DNA from: Arthrobacter sp. Soil764
Lineage (GTDB): Bacteria > Actinomycetota > Actinomycetes > Actinomycetales > Micrococcaceae
Assembly: GCF_001428075.1 (NCBI RefSeq)
Contig: NZ_LMSI01000024.1
Location: 203,708-267,707, forward strand
Reading direction: 5' to 3'
DNA length: 64,000 nucleotides
Position numbers and translations under genes: made by a program. Below are positions 28,262 through 36,677 of this stretch, piece by piece; position 1 is the stretch's first letter; the number at the start of each line of letters is the position of its first letter. Under the pieces are notes generated by a model. The model saw nothing but the letters and a program-made list of their open reading frames with translations, was not told the origin of the DNA and did not search any database.

Positions 28262-28337
28262 CGAATCAGCCTTCCGGTCCAGATTTGGTTCTTCCTTACC
28301 TACCCAACGTTCCAATGATTCTGTACATTATTCATAC

Positions 28338-28430
28338 GGAGGGGAGTATCCCCTACTTCAGTCCATCGTCAGTACGGAGGCCCCTGCGCCTTCCGGTGGA
28401 CGGGCCAGGCGTTGGCCGGGAGAGACCTCC
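28338..28430 (+). ncRNA. yybP-ykoY (manganese) riboswitch
   Basis: The leader of the TerC-family gene contains the conserved blocks of the yybP-ykoY family: GGGGAGTAT at 28341-28349, ATCGTCAGTACGG at 28365-28377 and GGGAGAGACC at 28418-28427. The closing stem pairs GGAGG (28338-28342) with CCTCC (28426-28430). In well-studied members Mn2+ binding switches on an Mn exporter of the MntP or TerC/Alx type, which matches the downstream gene. Confidence 0.85.
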
Positions 28431-28463
28431 AGTTGGTAGTTACTGACTGGAAGCAGGTACCCC

Positions 28464-29513
28464 ATGAACGTGCCCCTTTGGATGTGGTTCGCCGTCATCG
28501 GATTCATCCTCCTCATGCTCGCCATCGACCTCGTGGCTCACCGCCGCGCCCACGTCATCAGGGTCCGCGAGGCCGCCGCCTGGTCCGCGGTCTGGGTGCT
28601 GTTCGGCGTCGCCTTCGGCGGACTGGTCTGGTTTCTATACGGCGCGGAATTCGGCCAGCAATACTTCGCCGGATACCTCATCGAGAAGTCACTTGCCGTG
28701 GACAACGTCTTTGTCTGGGCGATCATCTTCACGTTCTTCGCCGTCCCCCGGGAGTACCAGCACCGCGTGCTCTTCTTCGGCGTCCTGGGTGCACTGGTGT
28801 TCCGCGGCCTGTTCATCGCGGCGGGCTCGGCCATCATTGCCAGCGCGGGCTGGGTCCTCTACCTGTTCGCGGCGTTCCTGCTCTTCACCGGCTACCGGAT
28901 GCTCAGGCAGCGTGATGAGCACATCGACCCCGGGAAGTCGCGGGCGTTGAAGCTGTTCCGCCGGCACGTGCCCATGACGGACGCCTTCCATGGCCAGCGC
29001 TTCCTGATCCGGAAGGGCGGCGTACTGCTTGCCACCCCCCTGCTGGCGGTCCTGGTGCTGGTTGAAGTCACGGACATCATCTTCGCGGTCGACTCCATCC
29101 CGGCCATCTTCGCCGTCACTGACGAGGTCTTCCTGGTGTTCACCGCCAACGCGTTCGCCATCCTGGGCCTGCGGGCCATGTACTTCCTGCTGGCGGACCT
29201 CATCCACCGCTTCGTGTACCTGAAGGCGGGCCTGGCGCTGGTGCTGATCTGGGTGGGCATCAAGATGGCGCTCAAGATCGACGTCTACTACATCCCCACG
29301 CCGGTCTCCCTCGCCGTCATTACTGCCATCCTGGCCATTTCCATTGGCGCAAGCCTCATCGCCACCCGGCGCACGGGCCCGCAGCAACCGCCCGTCCCGG
29401 CAGAACCGCCGTTCCGGAATGCCACACCGGAAGAACTCGACGCCCTGGAGCCGCTGTGGCGCAAGACGGGCAGCAAGGAGGAACTGCCGCCCGCGGAGAA
29501 GTCGCTGCAGTAG
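28464..29513 (+). CDS. TerC family integral membrane protein (Alx-like, putative manganese exporter)
   Basis: This 349-aa polytopic membrane protein is of the TerC/Alx family. The acidic helix motifs are EKSLAVDNVFVWAIIFTFF and VLVEVTDIIFAVDSIPAIFA, with conserved Asp/Glu residues thought to bind metal; NAFAILGLRAMYFLLADLI follows. A charged tail extends from about residue 310. Its leader carries a yybP-ykoY riboswitch, so Mn2+-induced efflux or metal loading of exported enzymes is the likely role. The start is ATG 28464. Confidence 0.92.
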   Translation: MNVPLWMWFAVIGFILLMLAIDLVAHRRAHVIRVREAAAWSAVWVLFGVAFGGLVWFLYGAEFGQQYFAGYLIEKSLAVDNVFVWAIIFTFFAVPREYQHRVLFFGVLGALVFRGLFIAAGSAIIASAGWVLYLFAAFLLFTGYRMLRQRDEHIDPGKSRALKLFRRHVPMTDAFHGQRFLIRKGGVLLATPLLAVLVLVEVTDIIFAVDSIPAIFAVTDEVFLVFTANAFAILGLRAMYFLLADLIHRFVYLKAGLALVLIWVGIKMALKIDVYYIPTPVSLAVITAILAISIGASLIATRRTGPQQPPVPAEPPFRNATPEELDALEPLWRKTGSKEELPPAEKSLQ

Positions 29514-29532
29514 CGGGGGCAGTAAGAGTGCC

Positions 29533-29575
29533 GGGCAGGCATCCGCGCCAGCAGTTTCCGCGCGGGTGCCTGCCC
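29533..29575 (+). terminator. Terminator-like hairpin after the TerC gene
   Basis: GGGCAGGCATCCGCGC and GCGCGGGTGCCTGCCC form a 16-bp stem with one G-T pair and an 11-nt loop, 19 bp after the stop codon and followed by AAAAG. Confidence 0.6.
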
Positions 29576-29658
29576 AAAAGCCGCTGCCATGAAGATGTGC
29601 ACTTCTGAAGAAGGTCAGCTCCCGCGGAATGTCAGCGCCCCGTCCTAGACTCGTAACC

Positions 29659-29916
29659 ATGAGCGACAGCAACCAGGAAACGATTGGCAGCCCGGAACCC
29701 GAGCCCAATGCAGGCCTCAACAGGGACCCGGAAGACTGGGTTACCGGGGATGAACCCATGACAGCGGCGCAGCGCAGCTACCTCGATACGCTGGCACGCG
29801 AGGCCGGGGAAGAACTTCCCGCGGATCTGAGCAAGGCAGAGGCGTCAAACCACATTGACCGGCTGCAGCAGCACAGCAACCGGGTTTCCGGAGACGCGGA
29901 CAGTTCCGGCAACTAA
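29659..29916 (+). CDS. DUF3072 domain-containing protein
   Basis: This 85-aa hydrophilic protein contains the DUF3072 core: DPEDWVTGDEPMTAAQRSYLDTLA, EELPADLSKAEASNHIDRLQ. The family is widespread in actinobacteria and has no known function. The start is ATG 29659; upstream codons in the same frame lack support. Confidence 0.8.
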   Translation: MSDSNQETIGSPEPEPNAGLNRDPEDWVTGDEPMTAAQRSYLDTLAREAGEELPADLSKAEASNHIDRLQQHSNRVSGDADSSGN

Positions 29917-29929
29917 GCCGGAGAGGGCC

Positions 29930-30133
29930 CTACCAGGCCTGCTGTTCCCGGGTGAGGCCAAAGGGAACCGCATCGCTGAGGGCCACGGTGAACTTGTCCA
30001 CACCGTGCCGGGTAACGAGAATGCCGTGGCTTTTGCCGTCCAGTGCGTGGGCTTTGGCGGCAGCGACGGCGGCGTCGAGCTCGCGGTCCATGCTCTGGCG
30101 GTCGGACACGGTGAGGGTCAGCGGGAAGTTCAT
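29930..30133 (-). CDS. Hypothetical protein
   Basis: This 67-aa basic protein starts MNFPLTLTVSDRQ and contains AVAAAKAHALDGKSHGILVT and FTVALSDAVPFGLTREQQ. I do not recognise a family. Codon use is consistent with a real gene and the composition is that of a soluble protein. It is convergent with the DUF3072 gene. No clear ribosome binding site is visible; start ATG 30133. Confidence 0.55.
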   Translation of the reverse strand: MNFPLTLTVSDRQSMDRELDAAVAAAKAHALDGKSHGILVTRHGVDKFTVALSDAVPFGLTREQQAW

Positions 30134-30460
30134 GAGTGGGGCCTGTGTCTTTCGAGGGGTGGGTGGGCATACGCCCAGCGCTCCCCCTGGCTGCATAGGC
30201 GGTGGGCACTTTCGCGCCCAGTTCATGATGCCCGAGTAATGGATCACCAGCAACTTGAAAAATCAAGTAATAAGTCGCCGCAGGTCAAGAGTGTGACGAC
30301 TCGGGCCGGGCCCAGCAATTACGGGCGCCAAAGGGCCGTGAATTAGAGTTGGACAGGAGTGGAAGCTGTTTCCGGACGGCTCCGATGCCCCTGAACCAGC
30401 CATGCGGCAAAACCAGCCACCAGCACGACACCGTGTGCCACAACCTGACAAGGATCCGCC
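30134..30460. other. Intergenic region
   Basis: It separates the hypothetical gene (minus strand) from the tandem membrane proteins (plus strand) and should contain divergent promoters. A 35-codon frame at 30239-30346 lacks a ribosome binding site and is not called. I see no repeat or RNA element. Confidence 0.35.
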
Positions 30461-31777
30461 ATTTCCACCGACGCTTTCTTCGGCAATCTGACCAGGATCC
30501 GTAACGTCATCCTTCCCGCCCCGGCGCGGAACCGGTTGAACACCGGGCCCGGCCTCCTGGGCGGCTTCATTGTGGTGCACCTTGTCTTCCTGGTCTTCGC
30601 TGCATCCCTCTCCCTTCGCGGCGAAGCATTCAGCGACACCTTCATCTACCGTGACTGGGCCATGGCGGCATTCAACGACGCCAACCTCAGCGGCGGTCCC
30701 AGTCCGTGGGTGTACCCCATCCTGGCGCTCATCCCCATGGGCATCGCAGGCCTGGCCGGACCCGGACCGTTCTTCTTCATCTGGGTCCTCATGACCACGC
30801 TCCTCAACGGCTGGGCGCTGCTTAAACTGACAGAGCGCGGCCGCAACACCAGCGCCATCCCGGCCGGCTGGTGGTGGCTGGCGTTCACCTTCCTGATGGG
30901 CTGGCTGGGCTTCGCCCGCGTGGACGGCCTCACCGCCCCGCTGGTCCTCGTGGCCCTCGCCTACGGCGTCAAGCGACCCTTCGTCGCCTCGGTCCTGCTG
31001 GCCATCGGCACCTGGGTGAAGGTCTGGCCCGCCGCCATCATGCTGGCCCTCTTCGCCGTCGTGAAGAACCGCCTGCTGGTGGTGCTGGCAGGAATTGCGA
31101 CGACGGCGGGCGTGGTTGCGCTGGCAGCCGCCCTGGGCAGCGTCCCCAAGCTCCTGAACTTCCTCACGCAGCAGGGCGACCGCGGCATGCAGCTCGAGGC
31201 CACCTTCACCACGCCCTGGCTCTGGCTCTCCGTCCTGAACGTGGGCGGCTCGCGCATGTACATGAACACGGACATCAACTCCATGCAGGTGGACGGCCCG
31301 GGCACCGCCACCATGTCCGTGCTGATGCAGCCCCTCCTGGTCCTGGCTGCCCTTCTGGTGGCCGGGCTGACGTTCTGGGCGCTTCACAACGGAAAGCAGC
31401 ACAAGGTGGCCGGCGGCGTGGACCGCACCGAACTGCTGCTGGCCGGTGCCCTCGCCCTGGCCGCCGCCTTCGTGGTCTTCAACAAGGTGGGATCGCCCCA
31501 GTTCATGGTCTGGCTTGGCCCCGCCGTCGCCGTGGGCCTGGCGCACAGCTGGCGCGAATGGCGGGTGCCGGCGGCAATGCTGATCGCCATTGCGGTGGCA
31601 ACCTACTTCATCTACCCCCTCTTCTACGATGCCCTGAGCCACAACAATCCCTGGATGGCGCTGGTGCTGACCATCCGCAACGTCCTGCTGGTGGTCCTGT
31701 TCCTGTGGAGCGTCCGGCGCCTCTACTCACTGGGCAAGAAGACCGCCGCTCCCGCCCCCGCGCTCAAGGAGACCTAA
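30461..31777 (+). CDS. Polytopic membrane protein, GT87-like (paralogue A), apparent ATT start
   Basis: This is a multi-spanning membrane protein (438 aa from the proposed start) with an aromatic/Pro pattern typical of GT-C/DUF2029 glycosyltransferases: FIYRDWA early, PWVYPILALIPM, GTWVKVWPAAIML and VVFNKVGSPQFMVWLGPAV. The next gene is a clear paralogue. The homology extends upstream of the first canonical start (TTG 30536): the region before it reads ISTDAFFGN...RNVILPA and the paralogue reads ISTRFFDR...RTRLLPA. Both begin at ATT after AAGGA (30450) or AAGGAG (31766), so I propose ATT 30461 as the start. If only canonical starts are accepted, the gene begins at 30536 (413 aa). Confidence 0.75.
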   Translation: MSTDAFFGNLTRIRNVILPAPARNRLNTGPGLLGGFIVVHLVFLVFAASLSLRGEAFSDTFIYRDWAMAAFNDANLSGGPSPWVYPILALIPMGIAGLAGPGPFFFIWVLMTTLLNGWALLKLTERGRNTSAIPAGWWWLAFTFLMGWLGFARVDGLTAPLVLVALAYGVKRPFVASVLLAIGTWVKVWPAAIMLALFAVVKNRLLVVLAGIATTAGVVALAAALGSVPKLLNFLTQQGDRGMQLEATFTTPWLWLSVLNVGGSRMYMNTDINSMQVDGPGTATMSVLMQPLLVLAALLVAGLTFWALHNGKQHKVAGGVDRTELLLAGALALAAAFVVFNKVGSPQFMVWLGPAVAVGLAHSWREWRVPAAMLIAIAVATYFIYPLFYDALSHNNPWMALVLTIRNVLLVVLFLWSVRRLYSLGKKTAAPAPALKET

Positions 31778-31778
31778 G

Positions 31779-33062
31779 ATTTCCACGAGGTTCTTTGACC
31801 GCCTGGTGACCGTCCGCACCAGGCTGCTCCCGGCAAAAGTGGTGGATTGGTTCGCCCGACCGTCCAGCGTCTGGTGGGGCTTCGCCGTCGTCCATGTCTA
31901 CTTCCTGGGCTGGATGGCATCCTTTTTCCTGAACGGCGATACCTTCAGCGACACCGAGCAGTACCGGCAGTGGGCCACGGCCGGCTACAACCCGTCGGAC
32001 CTGGCCGGCAAGATCAGCCCCTGGGTTTACCCGGTGCTGGCGCAGATCCCCATCTTCCTGGCCAACGTCGCCGGGCCCAGCCTCTACCTGCTGGTCTGGT
32101 TCCTGATCATCACGGCACTGAACGCCGTCGGCCTGGTCTACCTCACCCGCGGCCCGCGGAAGGTGACGGGCATTGCCCCCGCCTGGTGGTGGCTGTTCTT
32201 CACGCTGTTCATGGGCTACCTGAGCTTCGCCCGGGTGGAGGGCATCACCGCGCCCATCGTGCTGATCGCCCTGCTGTACGCGGCCGAACGGCCCGTGGTG
32301 GCGGGCGTCCTGCTCAGCATCGCCACCTGGATCAAGGTGTGGCCCGCAGCCGTCCTGGTGCCCATCGTCATCGCCAGCCACAAGCGGACCCAGGTGGTGC
32401 TCGCCGGCGCCGCCGTCACCGCACTGGTGGGCCTGGGCACCTGGCTCACCGGCGGCCTGCCGCACATCATGGACTTCCTGCTGAACCAGGGCGAACGCGG
32501 CATGCAGCTGGAGGCCACCTTCTCCACACCCTGGGTCTGGCTGAGCGTCCTCCACATCGCCGGATCAAGGATGGCGGACAATACGGCCATCAACTCCACA
32601 GAGGTCTACGGCCCAGGGGCCGCAACGGCAGCTTTCCTGATGCAGCCACTGCTGGTCCTCGCGGCCATCACGGCAGCCATCCTGCTGGTGCGTGCCATGC
32701 GGCGCGGTGCCGAGCGGGAGGAGCTGTTCCTCGAGGGCTCGCTCATGATGGTCACCGCCTTCATTGTGTTCAACAAGGTGGGTTCGCCGCAGTTCATCAT
32801 CTGGCTGGCGCCGGTGATCATTGCCGGCCTGACCCACGACTGGGAGCGCTGGAAAGTCCCCGCTGCCCTGCTGATGGGGATCGCCATGACCACCTTCGTG
32901 ATCTATCCGCTGTTCTACACCCCGCTGATCCACGCCCACCCGGTCATGGCCGCCATCCTGACAACCCGGAACGTGCTCCTGGTGGTCCTGCTGTGGTGGT
33001 CGGTGAAGCGCACCGCGGAGTTGGGCCGGAAGGCTTCAGCCCGGGTGCCGGCCGGAGCCTAG
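31779..33062 (+). CDS. Polytopic membrane protein, GT87-like (paralogue B), apparent ATT start
   Basis: This 427-aa paralogue begins 1 bp after the previous stop, with AAGGAG seven bases before ATT 31779. Shared segments with paralogue A are PWVYPVLAQIPIF, PAWWWLFFTLFMGYLSFARVEGI, ATWIKVWPAAVLVP, NQGERGMQLEATFSTPW and VFNKVGSPQFIIWLAPVI. Both look like GT-C polyprenyl-phosphate-sugar-using enzymes or related membrane proteins of cell envelope glycan synthesis; the convergent neighbour is MptB-like. GTG 31806 is the first canonical start (418 aa) but would remove the conserved ISTRFFDR segment. Confidence 0.75.
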   Translation: MSTRFFDRLVTVRTRLLPAKVVDWFARPSSVWWGFAVVHVYFLGWMASFFLNGDTFSDTEQYRQWATAGYNPSDLAGKISPWVYPVLAQIPIFLANVAGPSLYLLVWFLIITALNAVGLVYLTRGPRKVTGIAPAWWWLFFTLFMGYLSFARVEGITAPIVLIALLYAAERPVVAGVLLSIATWIKVWPAAVLVPIVIASHKRTQVVLAGAAVTALVGLGTWLTGGLPHIMDFLLNQGERGMQLEATFSTPWVWLSVLHIAGSRMADNTAINSTEVYGPGAATAAFLMQPLLVLAAITAAILLVRAMRRGAEREELFLEGSLMMVTAFIVFNKVGSPQFIIWLAPVIIAGLTHDWERWKVPAALLMGIAMTTFVIYPLFYTPLIHAHPVMAAILTTRNVLLVVLLWWSVKRTAELGRKASARVPAGA

Positions 33063-33095
33063 CCGGGCCGCGGGCTGTTTACGGCTTTCGGACCG

Positions 33096-34712
33096 TCAGC
33101 GGTTTTCGGACGGGTCGGCGGCGGTGCCTGCGGCAGCCCGCCGCGCTGCCCTGCGCTCCACCACCCAACGCCAGGCCTGCCGGGCAAGGTCCAGCGGCCT
33201 GCCCTCGATGAGCAGCTTGCGCGTATGGACGTCCAGCACCAGCAGGTAGAACGTGAACGCCAGTGCCGTGAAGAACGCCAGGGACGAGGCGTCGATGGGC
33301 AGTTCCACGAAGGACCAGACCGACAGCTGGTCCTGGGCCCCGAACACCACAAAGAACGTCACGGCCACGTACAGTGAGCGGATCTGCCAGTCGTCCCGGA
33401 TTCCGGTGACGGCCAGGAACGGCAGGAACCACAGGATGTACCAGGGCTGGATGATGGGTGAGAGCATCACGACGGCGGTGAACGCCAGGGCCATCCGGCG
33501 CACCGCCCGCGAGTAGTCGCCGCGGAACATCAGCAGCAGGACCAGTGCGATCGCCGCCCACTTCATGCCGGTCCGCAGCCAGGTGGCCAGCGTTCCGCCG
33601 GGCAGCCCCAGGGCGTTGGCGAGCATTTCCACCTGCTGGCCCAGGAAGCCCGACGGCGAGTAGCCGGTATAGCCGGGGGTGGGGTCCATGATGGCCCAGG
33701 TCCAGCCGATGCCGAGGTTGTAGGGGATGCCGCTGATGGCCAGGACGCCGAAGCTGATGCCCGCGGTGGCGCCCCACATCAGGAATTTGCGCGGCCAGGA
33801 GGCGCCGGGGCCGGCCCACATGACTCCGATGAAGGGCAGCAGCAGCACCGTGATGGGCTTGATGCCGATCGAGACGGTGACCAGGAGGACACCCAGGAGG
33901 TAGCGGCGGGTGGCGGCCAGGTAGACACCTGCGACGGCGAGCCCCACCATCAGGGCGTCGTTATGGGCGCTGGCGATGAAGCTGATGAGGAACAGCGGGT
34001 TGGCCACGGAGATCCAGAGCGCCCGCGCTCCGTTGATCCCGTGCAGTTCGGCGAGCTTGGGCACGTAGATGACGCAGAGCAGCACGCCGACGCCGGCCAG
34101 GAGCCGGAACAGCAGGACGGACGCGTCCGGCTGGGCTCCGGTCAGTCCCACCACCGCGCGTGCCAGCCAGAGGAAGTACGGGCCGTAGGGGGTGCGGTTT
34201 TCCGCCCACGCGGGATCGGCGCCCAGGGAGAACCAGTTGTTGAGGGTGGAAATGCCCACCTCATAGGGGTTCTGGCCCTCCTGGACCAGCCGGCCCTGGC
34301 CGGTGTAGGCGTAGACGTCGCGGGAGAAGACCGGGACGCAGAACAGCAGCGGCAGGGACCAGGCGGATATGGCCACCACCACGGACCGCAGTGACGATTT
34401 TCCCCAGTCCCCCAGCCGCTGGCCCAGCCGGAGCCAGGAGCGCATCAGGAGCATGGCGCCGGCCGTCAGCAGCACGGTGGACACGGCCACCCCCCACCCT
34501 TCGGTACGGAGTGCAATCACCACGGGCTGGCGGATCATGGGCGAGCCATTGGCGATCCAGCCCGTCCCGATGGAGCCGACGAACATCATGAGGGCGCCGA
34601 TGAAACCCTCGATGGTTGCCAGGTAGGCATGGCCCTTGGCGGGCACGGAAATCCCGGCCGGTGTGCCCGGCCGGCTCTCCGACATCCTGAGGTGTGACCC
34701 GCCTGCCGTCAT
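33096..34712 (-). CDS. MptB-like polyprenol-phosphomannose-dependent alpha-1,6-mannosyltransferase
   Basis: This 538-aa GT-C type membrane glycosyltransferase has more than ten hydrophobic helices. The MptB-like segment FSRDVYAYTGQGRLVQEGQN, followed by NPYE and PYGPYFLWLARAVV, contains the Asp used by GT-C enzymes. Others are IASAHNDALMVGLAVAGVYLA and IIQPWYILWFLPFLA. MptB builds the alpha-1,6-mannan core of lipomannan-type lipoglycans from polyprenyl phosphomannose on the outer face of the membrane. ATG 34712 has AGGGGA upstream. It converges on the tandem GT87-like genes. Confidence 0.83.
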   Translation of the reverse strand: MTAGGSHLRMSESRPGTPAGISVPAKGHAYLATIEGFIGALMMFVGSIGTGWIANGSPMIRQPVVIALRTEGWGVAVSTVLLTAGAMLLMRSWLRLGQRLGDWGKSSLRSVVVAISAWSLPLLFCVPVFSRDVYAYTGQGRLVQEGQNPYEVGISTLNNWFSLGADPAWAENRTPYGPYFLWLARAVVGLTGAQPDASVLLFRLLAGVGVLLCVIYVPKLAELHGINGARALWISVANPLFLISFIASAHNDALMVGLAVAGVYLAATRRYLLGVLLVTVSIGIKPITVLLLPFIGVMWAGPGASWPRKFLMWGATAGISFGVLAISGIPYNLGIGWTWAIMDPTPGYTGYSPSGFLGQQVEMLANALGLPGGTLATWLRTGMKWAAIALVLLLMFRGDYSRAVRRMALAFTAVVMLSPIIQPWYILWFLPFLAVTGIRDDWQIRSLYVAVTFFVVFGAQDQLSVWSFVELPIDASSLAFFTALAFTFYLLVLDVHTRKLLIEGRPLDLARQAWRWVVERRAARRAAAGTAADPSENR

Positions 34713-35082
34713 GATTGTGGTCCCCTACCTTGTTACGGCACTGCTCGCCCCAGCTTCAAAAAGGCCGCCCTGCAACCCGGCCATTTTATCAGCCGTGCTT
34801 ACTGCCGCCCCGGGCCGGGGCCGGCCGGAACGCCACAGTTTGGCAACGGCACGGAACACATCCAGCTTCCGGCGCCCACCCGCCGCGCCATGCCCCCGCT
34901 GCCACCCCCGGCGCGGCCGGACGGTTTGACGGTAATGTTGCCTATGCAGCCGAACGTCACCGGCACCTTCCCTTTCCACCCCAGTGTTTTCCATGGCCGG
35001 GCTGGACCCGTGCGCATCGTGGCGCGCAGAAACGTTGCCCACCCTGCTCTCACAGGAGAGCCAAGTCCCCTGGAGTCGCTTC
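34713..35082. other. Divergent intergenic region between MptB-like and SulP genes
   Basis: These 370 bases must carry two divergent promoters. The SulP frame is open back to 34984 without typical transporter sequence. I see no repeat, palindrome or RNA motif that I would defend. Confidence 0.35.
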
Positions 35083-36582
35083 TTGGCCGTCGCCCACCCC
35101 ACCCGCCCTCTTCGGAAACCGATCACCGTCCTCACCGCGCTGCGCTCTCCGCGGCAGCTGTCCCGCGAGGTCCTGGCCGGCATGGTCACCACCCTCGCCC
35201 TGGTCCCGGAAGTCATTTCGTTCTCGATCGTGGCCGGGGTGGATCCCATGGTGAGCCTTGTCGCCTCCATCGTGCTGGCACTGGCGATGTCCACACTCGG
35301 TGGCCGGCCCGGCGTCGTCACTGCCGCAGCCGGTTCCGTCGCCCTGGTGATCGCCCCGCTGGTCCATGAGCACGGCGTCCAGTACGTCCTGCCGGCCGTA
35401 CTCCTTGCCGGCGTCATCCAGGTGGTCTTTGGCCTGGCCGGCCTTGCCAGGCTGATGCGCTTCATCCCCCGGTCGGTGATGATCGGGTTCGTTAACGCCC
35501 TGGGCGTGCTGATCTTCATGGCGCAGGTGCCCCATGTCCTCAACGTGCCATGGCTGGCCTACGTCCTGTTCGCCCTGACGTTCGCCATCATCTTCATCCT
35601 TCCCCGCTTCACCAAGGCGGTCCCGTCGCCGCTGGTGGCCATCGTCGTCGTCACGGCGATCGTCATCATCGCCGGCCTCTCCGTTCCCGACGTCCTGGAC
35701 GAAGGTCCCCTCACCGGCAAGCTGCCCGGACTCACCCCGTTCCTTGTCCCGGTGAACCTGGAGACCTTCCAGCTGGTGCTGCCCACCGCGCTGAGCGTCG
35801 CGTTCGTGGGCCTCATGGAAAGCCTCCTGACGGCGAAACTCGTGGACGACATCACGGACACCCCCTCGCACAAGGGGCGTGAGTCCTGGGGCCTGGGGGT
35901 CTCGAACATCCTGGCCGGTTTCTACGGCGGCATTGCCGGTTGCGCCATGATCGGCCAGACGGTCCTCAACGTGAAGACCGGCCAAGCCCGCACCCGCATC
36001 TCCACGGTCGTGGCCGGGCTGTTCCTGCTGGCCCTGGTGACCGGCCTCAGCTCGGCCATGGGGCAGATCCCCATGGTGGCACTGGCCGCGGTCATGATGG
36101 TGGTGGCTGTCACCACGGTGGACTGGCACAGCGTCAAACCGTCCACCCTGAAGCGGATGCCCATCCCGGAGACCCTAGTCATGGTGGTCACGGTGGCCGT
36201 CGTGGTCCTGACGGGGAACCTCGCCTACGGCGTCCTGGTGGGCGTTGTCCTGGCGATGGTGCTGTTCGCCCGCCGGGTGGCCCACGTCATCACTGTGGAG
36301 CGGACCCCGGCCGGGGACGGCCGGAGCGTCCGCTACGACGTGGTGGGGCCGCTGTTCTTCGGCAGCAGCAACGACCTCGTTGAGCAGTTCGCCTATGCCG
36401 ACGATCCCGCCCGGGTGACCATCGACCTCAGCCGTGCCCAGATCTGGGACGCCTCGACGGTGGCCGCCCTCGACTCCATCGAAACGAAGTACGCCGACCA
36501 CGGGGCCGCCGTGACCATCCAAGGCCTTGATGAACGCAGCACCGGCTTCCACCGCCGGCTCACCGGGCATTTGGGGGCCTGA
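35083..36582 (+). CDS. SulP family inorganic anion transporter with C-terminal STAS domain
   Basis: This membrane transporter of about 499 aa has the SulP core (EVLAGMVTTLALVPEVISFS, IAGVDP-type segment IVAGVDPMVSLVASIVLAL, PRSVMIGFVNALGVLIFMAQ, VGLMESLLTAKLVDD, GGIAGCAMIGQTVLNVKTGQ). A short C-terminal STAS domain shows RVTIDLSRAQIWDASTVAAL and IQGLDERS. It probably moves sulfate, bicarbonate or another anion. I chose TTG 35083 with GGAG at 35072; the frame is open to 34984, but that extension lacks family sequence. Confidence 0.88.
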   Translation: MAVAHPTRPLRKPITVLTALRSPRQLSREVLAGMVTTLALVPEVISFSIVAGVDPMVSLVASIVLALAMSTLGGRPGVVTAAAGSVALVIAPLVHEHGVQYVLPAVLLAGVIQVVFGLAGLARLMRFIPRSVMIGFVNALGVLIFMAQVPHVLNVPWLAYVLFALTFAIIFILPRFTKAVPSPLVAIVVVTAIVIIAGLSVPDVLDEGPLTGKLPGLTPFLVPVNLETFQLVLPTALSVAFVGLMESLLTAKLVDDITDTPSHKGRESWGLGVSNILAGFYGGIAGCAMIGQTVLNVKTGQARTRISTVVAGLFLLALVTGLSSAMGQIPMVALAAVMMVVAVTTVDWHSVKPSTLKRMPIPETLVMVVTVAVVVLTGNLAYGVLVGVVLAMVLFARRVAHVITVERTPAGDGRSVRYDVVGPLFFGSSNDLVEQFAYADDPARVTIDLSRAQIWDASTVAALDSIETKYADHGAAVTIQGLDERSTGFHRRLTGHLGA

Positions 36583-36637
36583 GCGGCCGCTTCCCAGCCC
36601 GGACCAGGCCTGGACGCGGCCGCTTCCCGGCCCGGAC
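36583..36637. repeat. 22-bp direct repeat
   Basis: GCGGCCGCTTCCC-x-GCCCGGAC occurs at 36583-36604 and 36616-36637 with one mismatch, in the convergent intergenic region. Each copy contains GCGGCCGC. No function is apparent. Confidence 0.55.
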
Positions 36638-36642
36638 GCGAA

Positions 36643-36672
36643 AACAGGCGGAGCCACACGGCCCCGCCTGTT
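36643..36672. terminator. Bidirectional terminator-like hairpin
   Basis: AACAGGCGG and CCGCCTGTT form a 9-bp stem with a 12-nt loop between the convergent SulP and FAD-oxidoreductase genes, with A-runs on one side. It suits both transcripts. Confidence 0.55.
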
Positions 36673-36677
36673 GTGCT

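Noticed and set aside
30239..30346. 35-codon frame after the hypothetical gene
   Set aside because: No ribosome binding site, no recognisable family and no conserved neighbours.
30263..31642. 459-codon minus-strand frame opposite the tandem membrane proteins
   Set aside because: Biased composition and no homology features; the plus strand encodes conserved paralogues.
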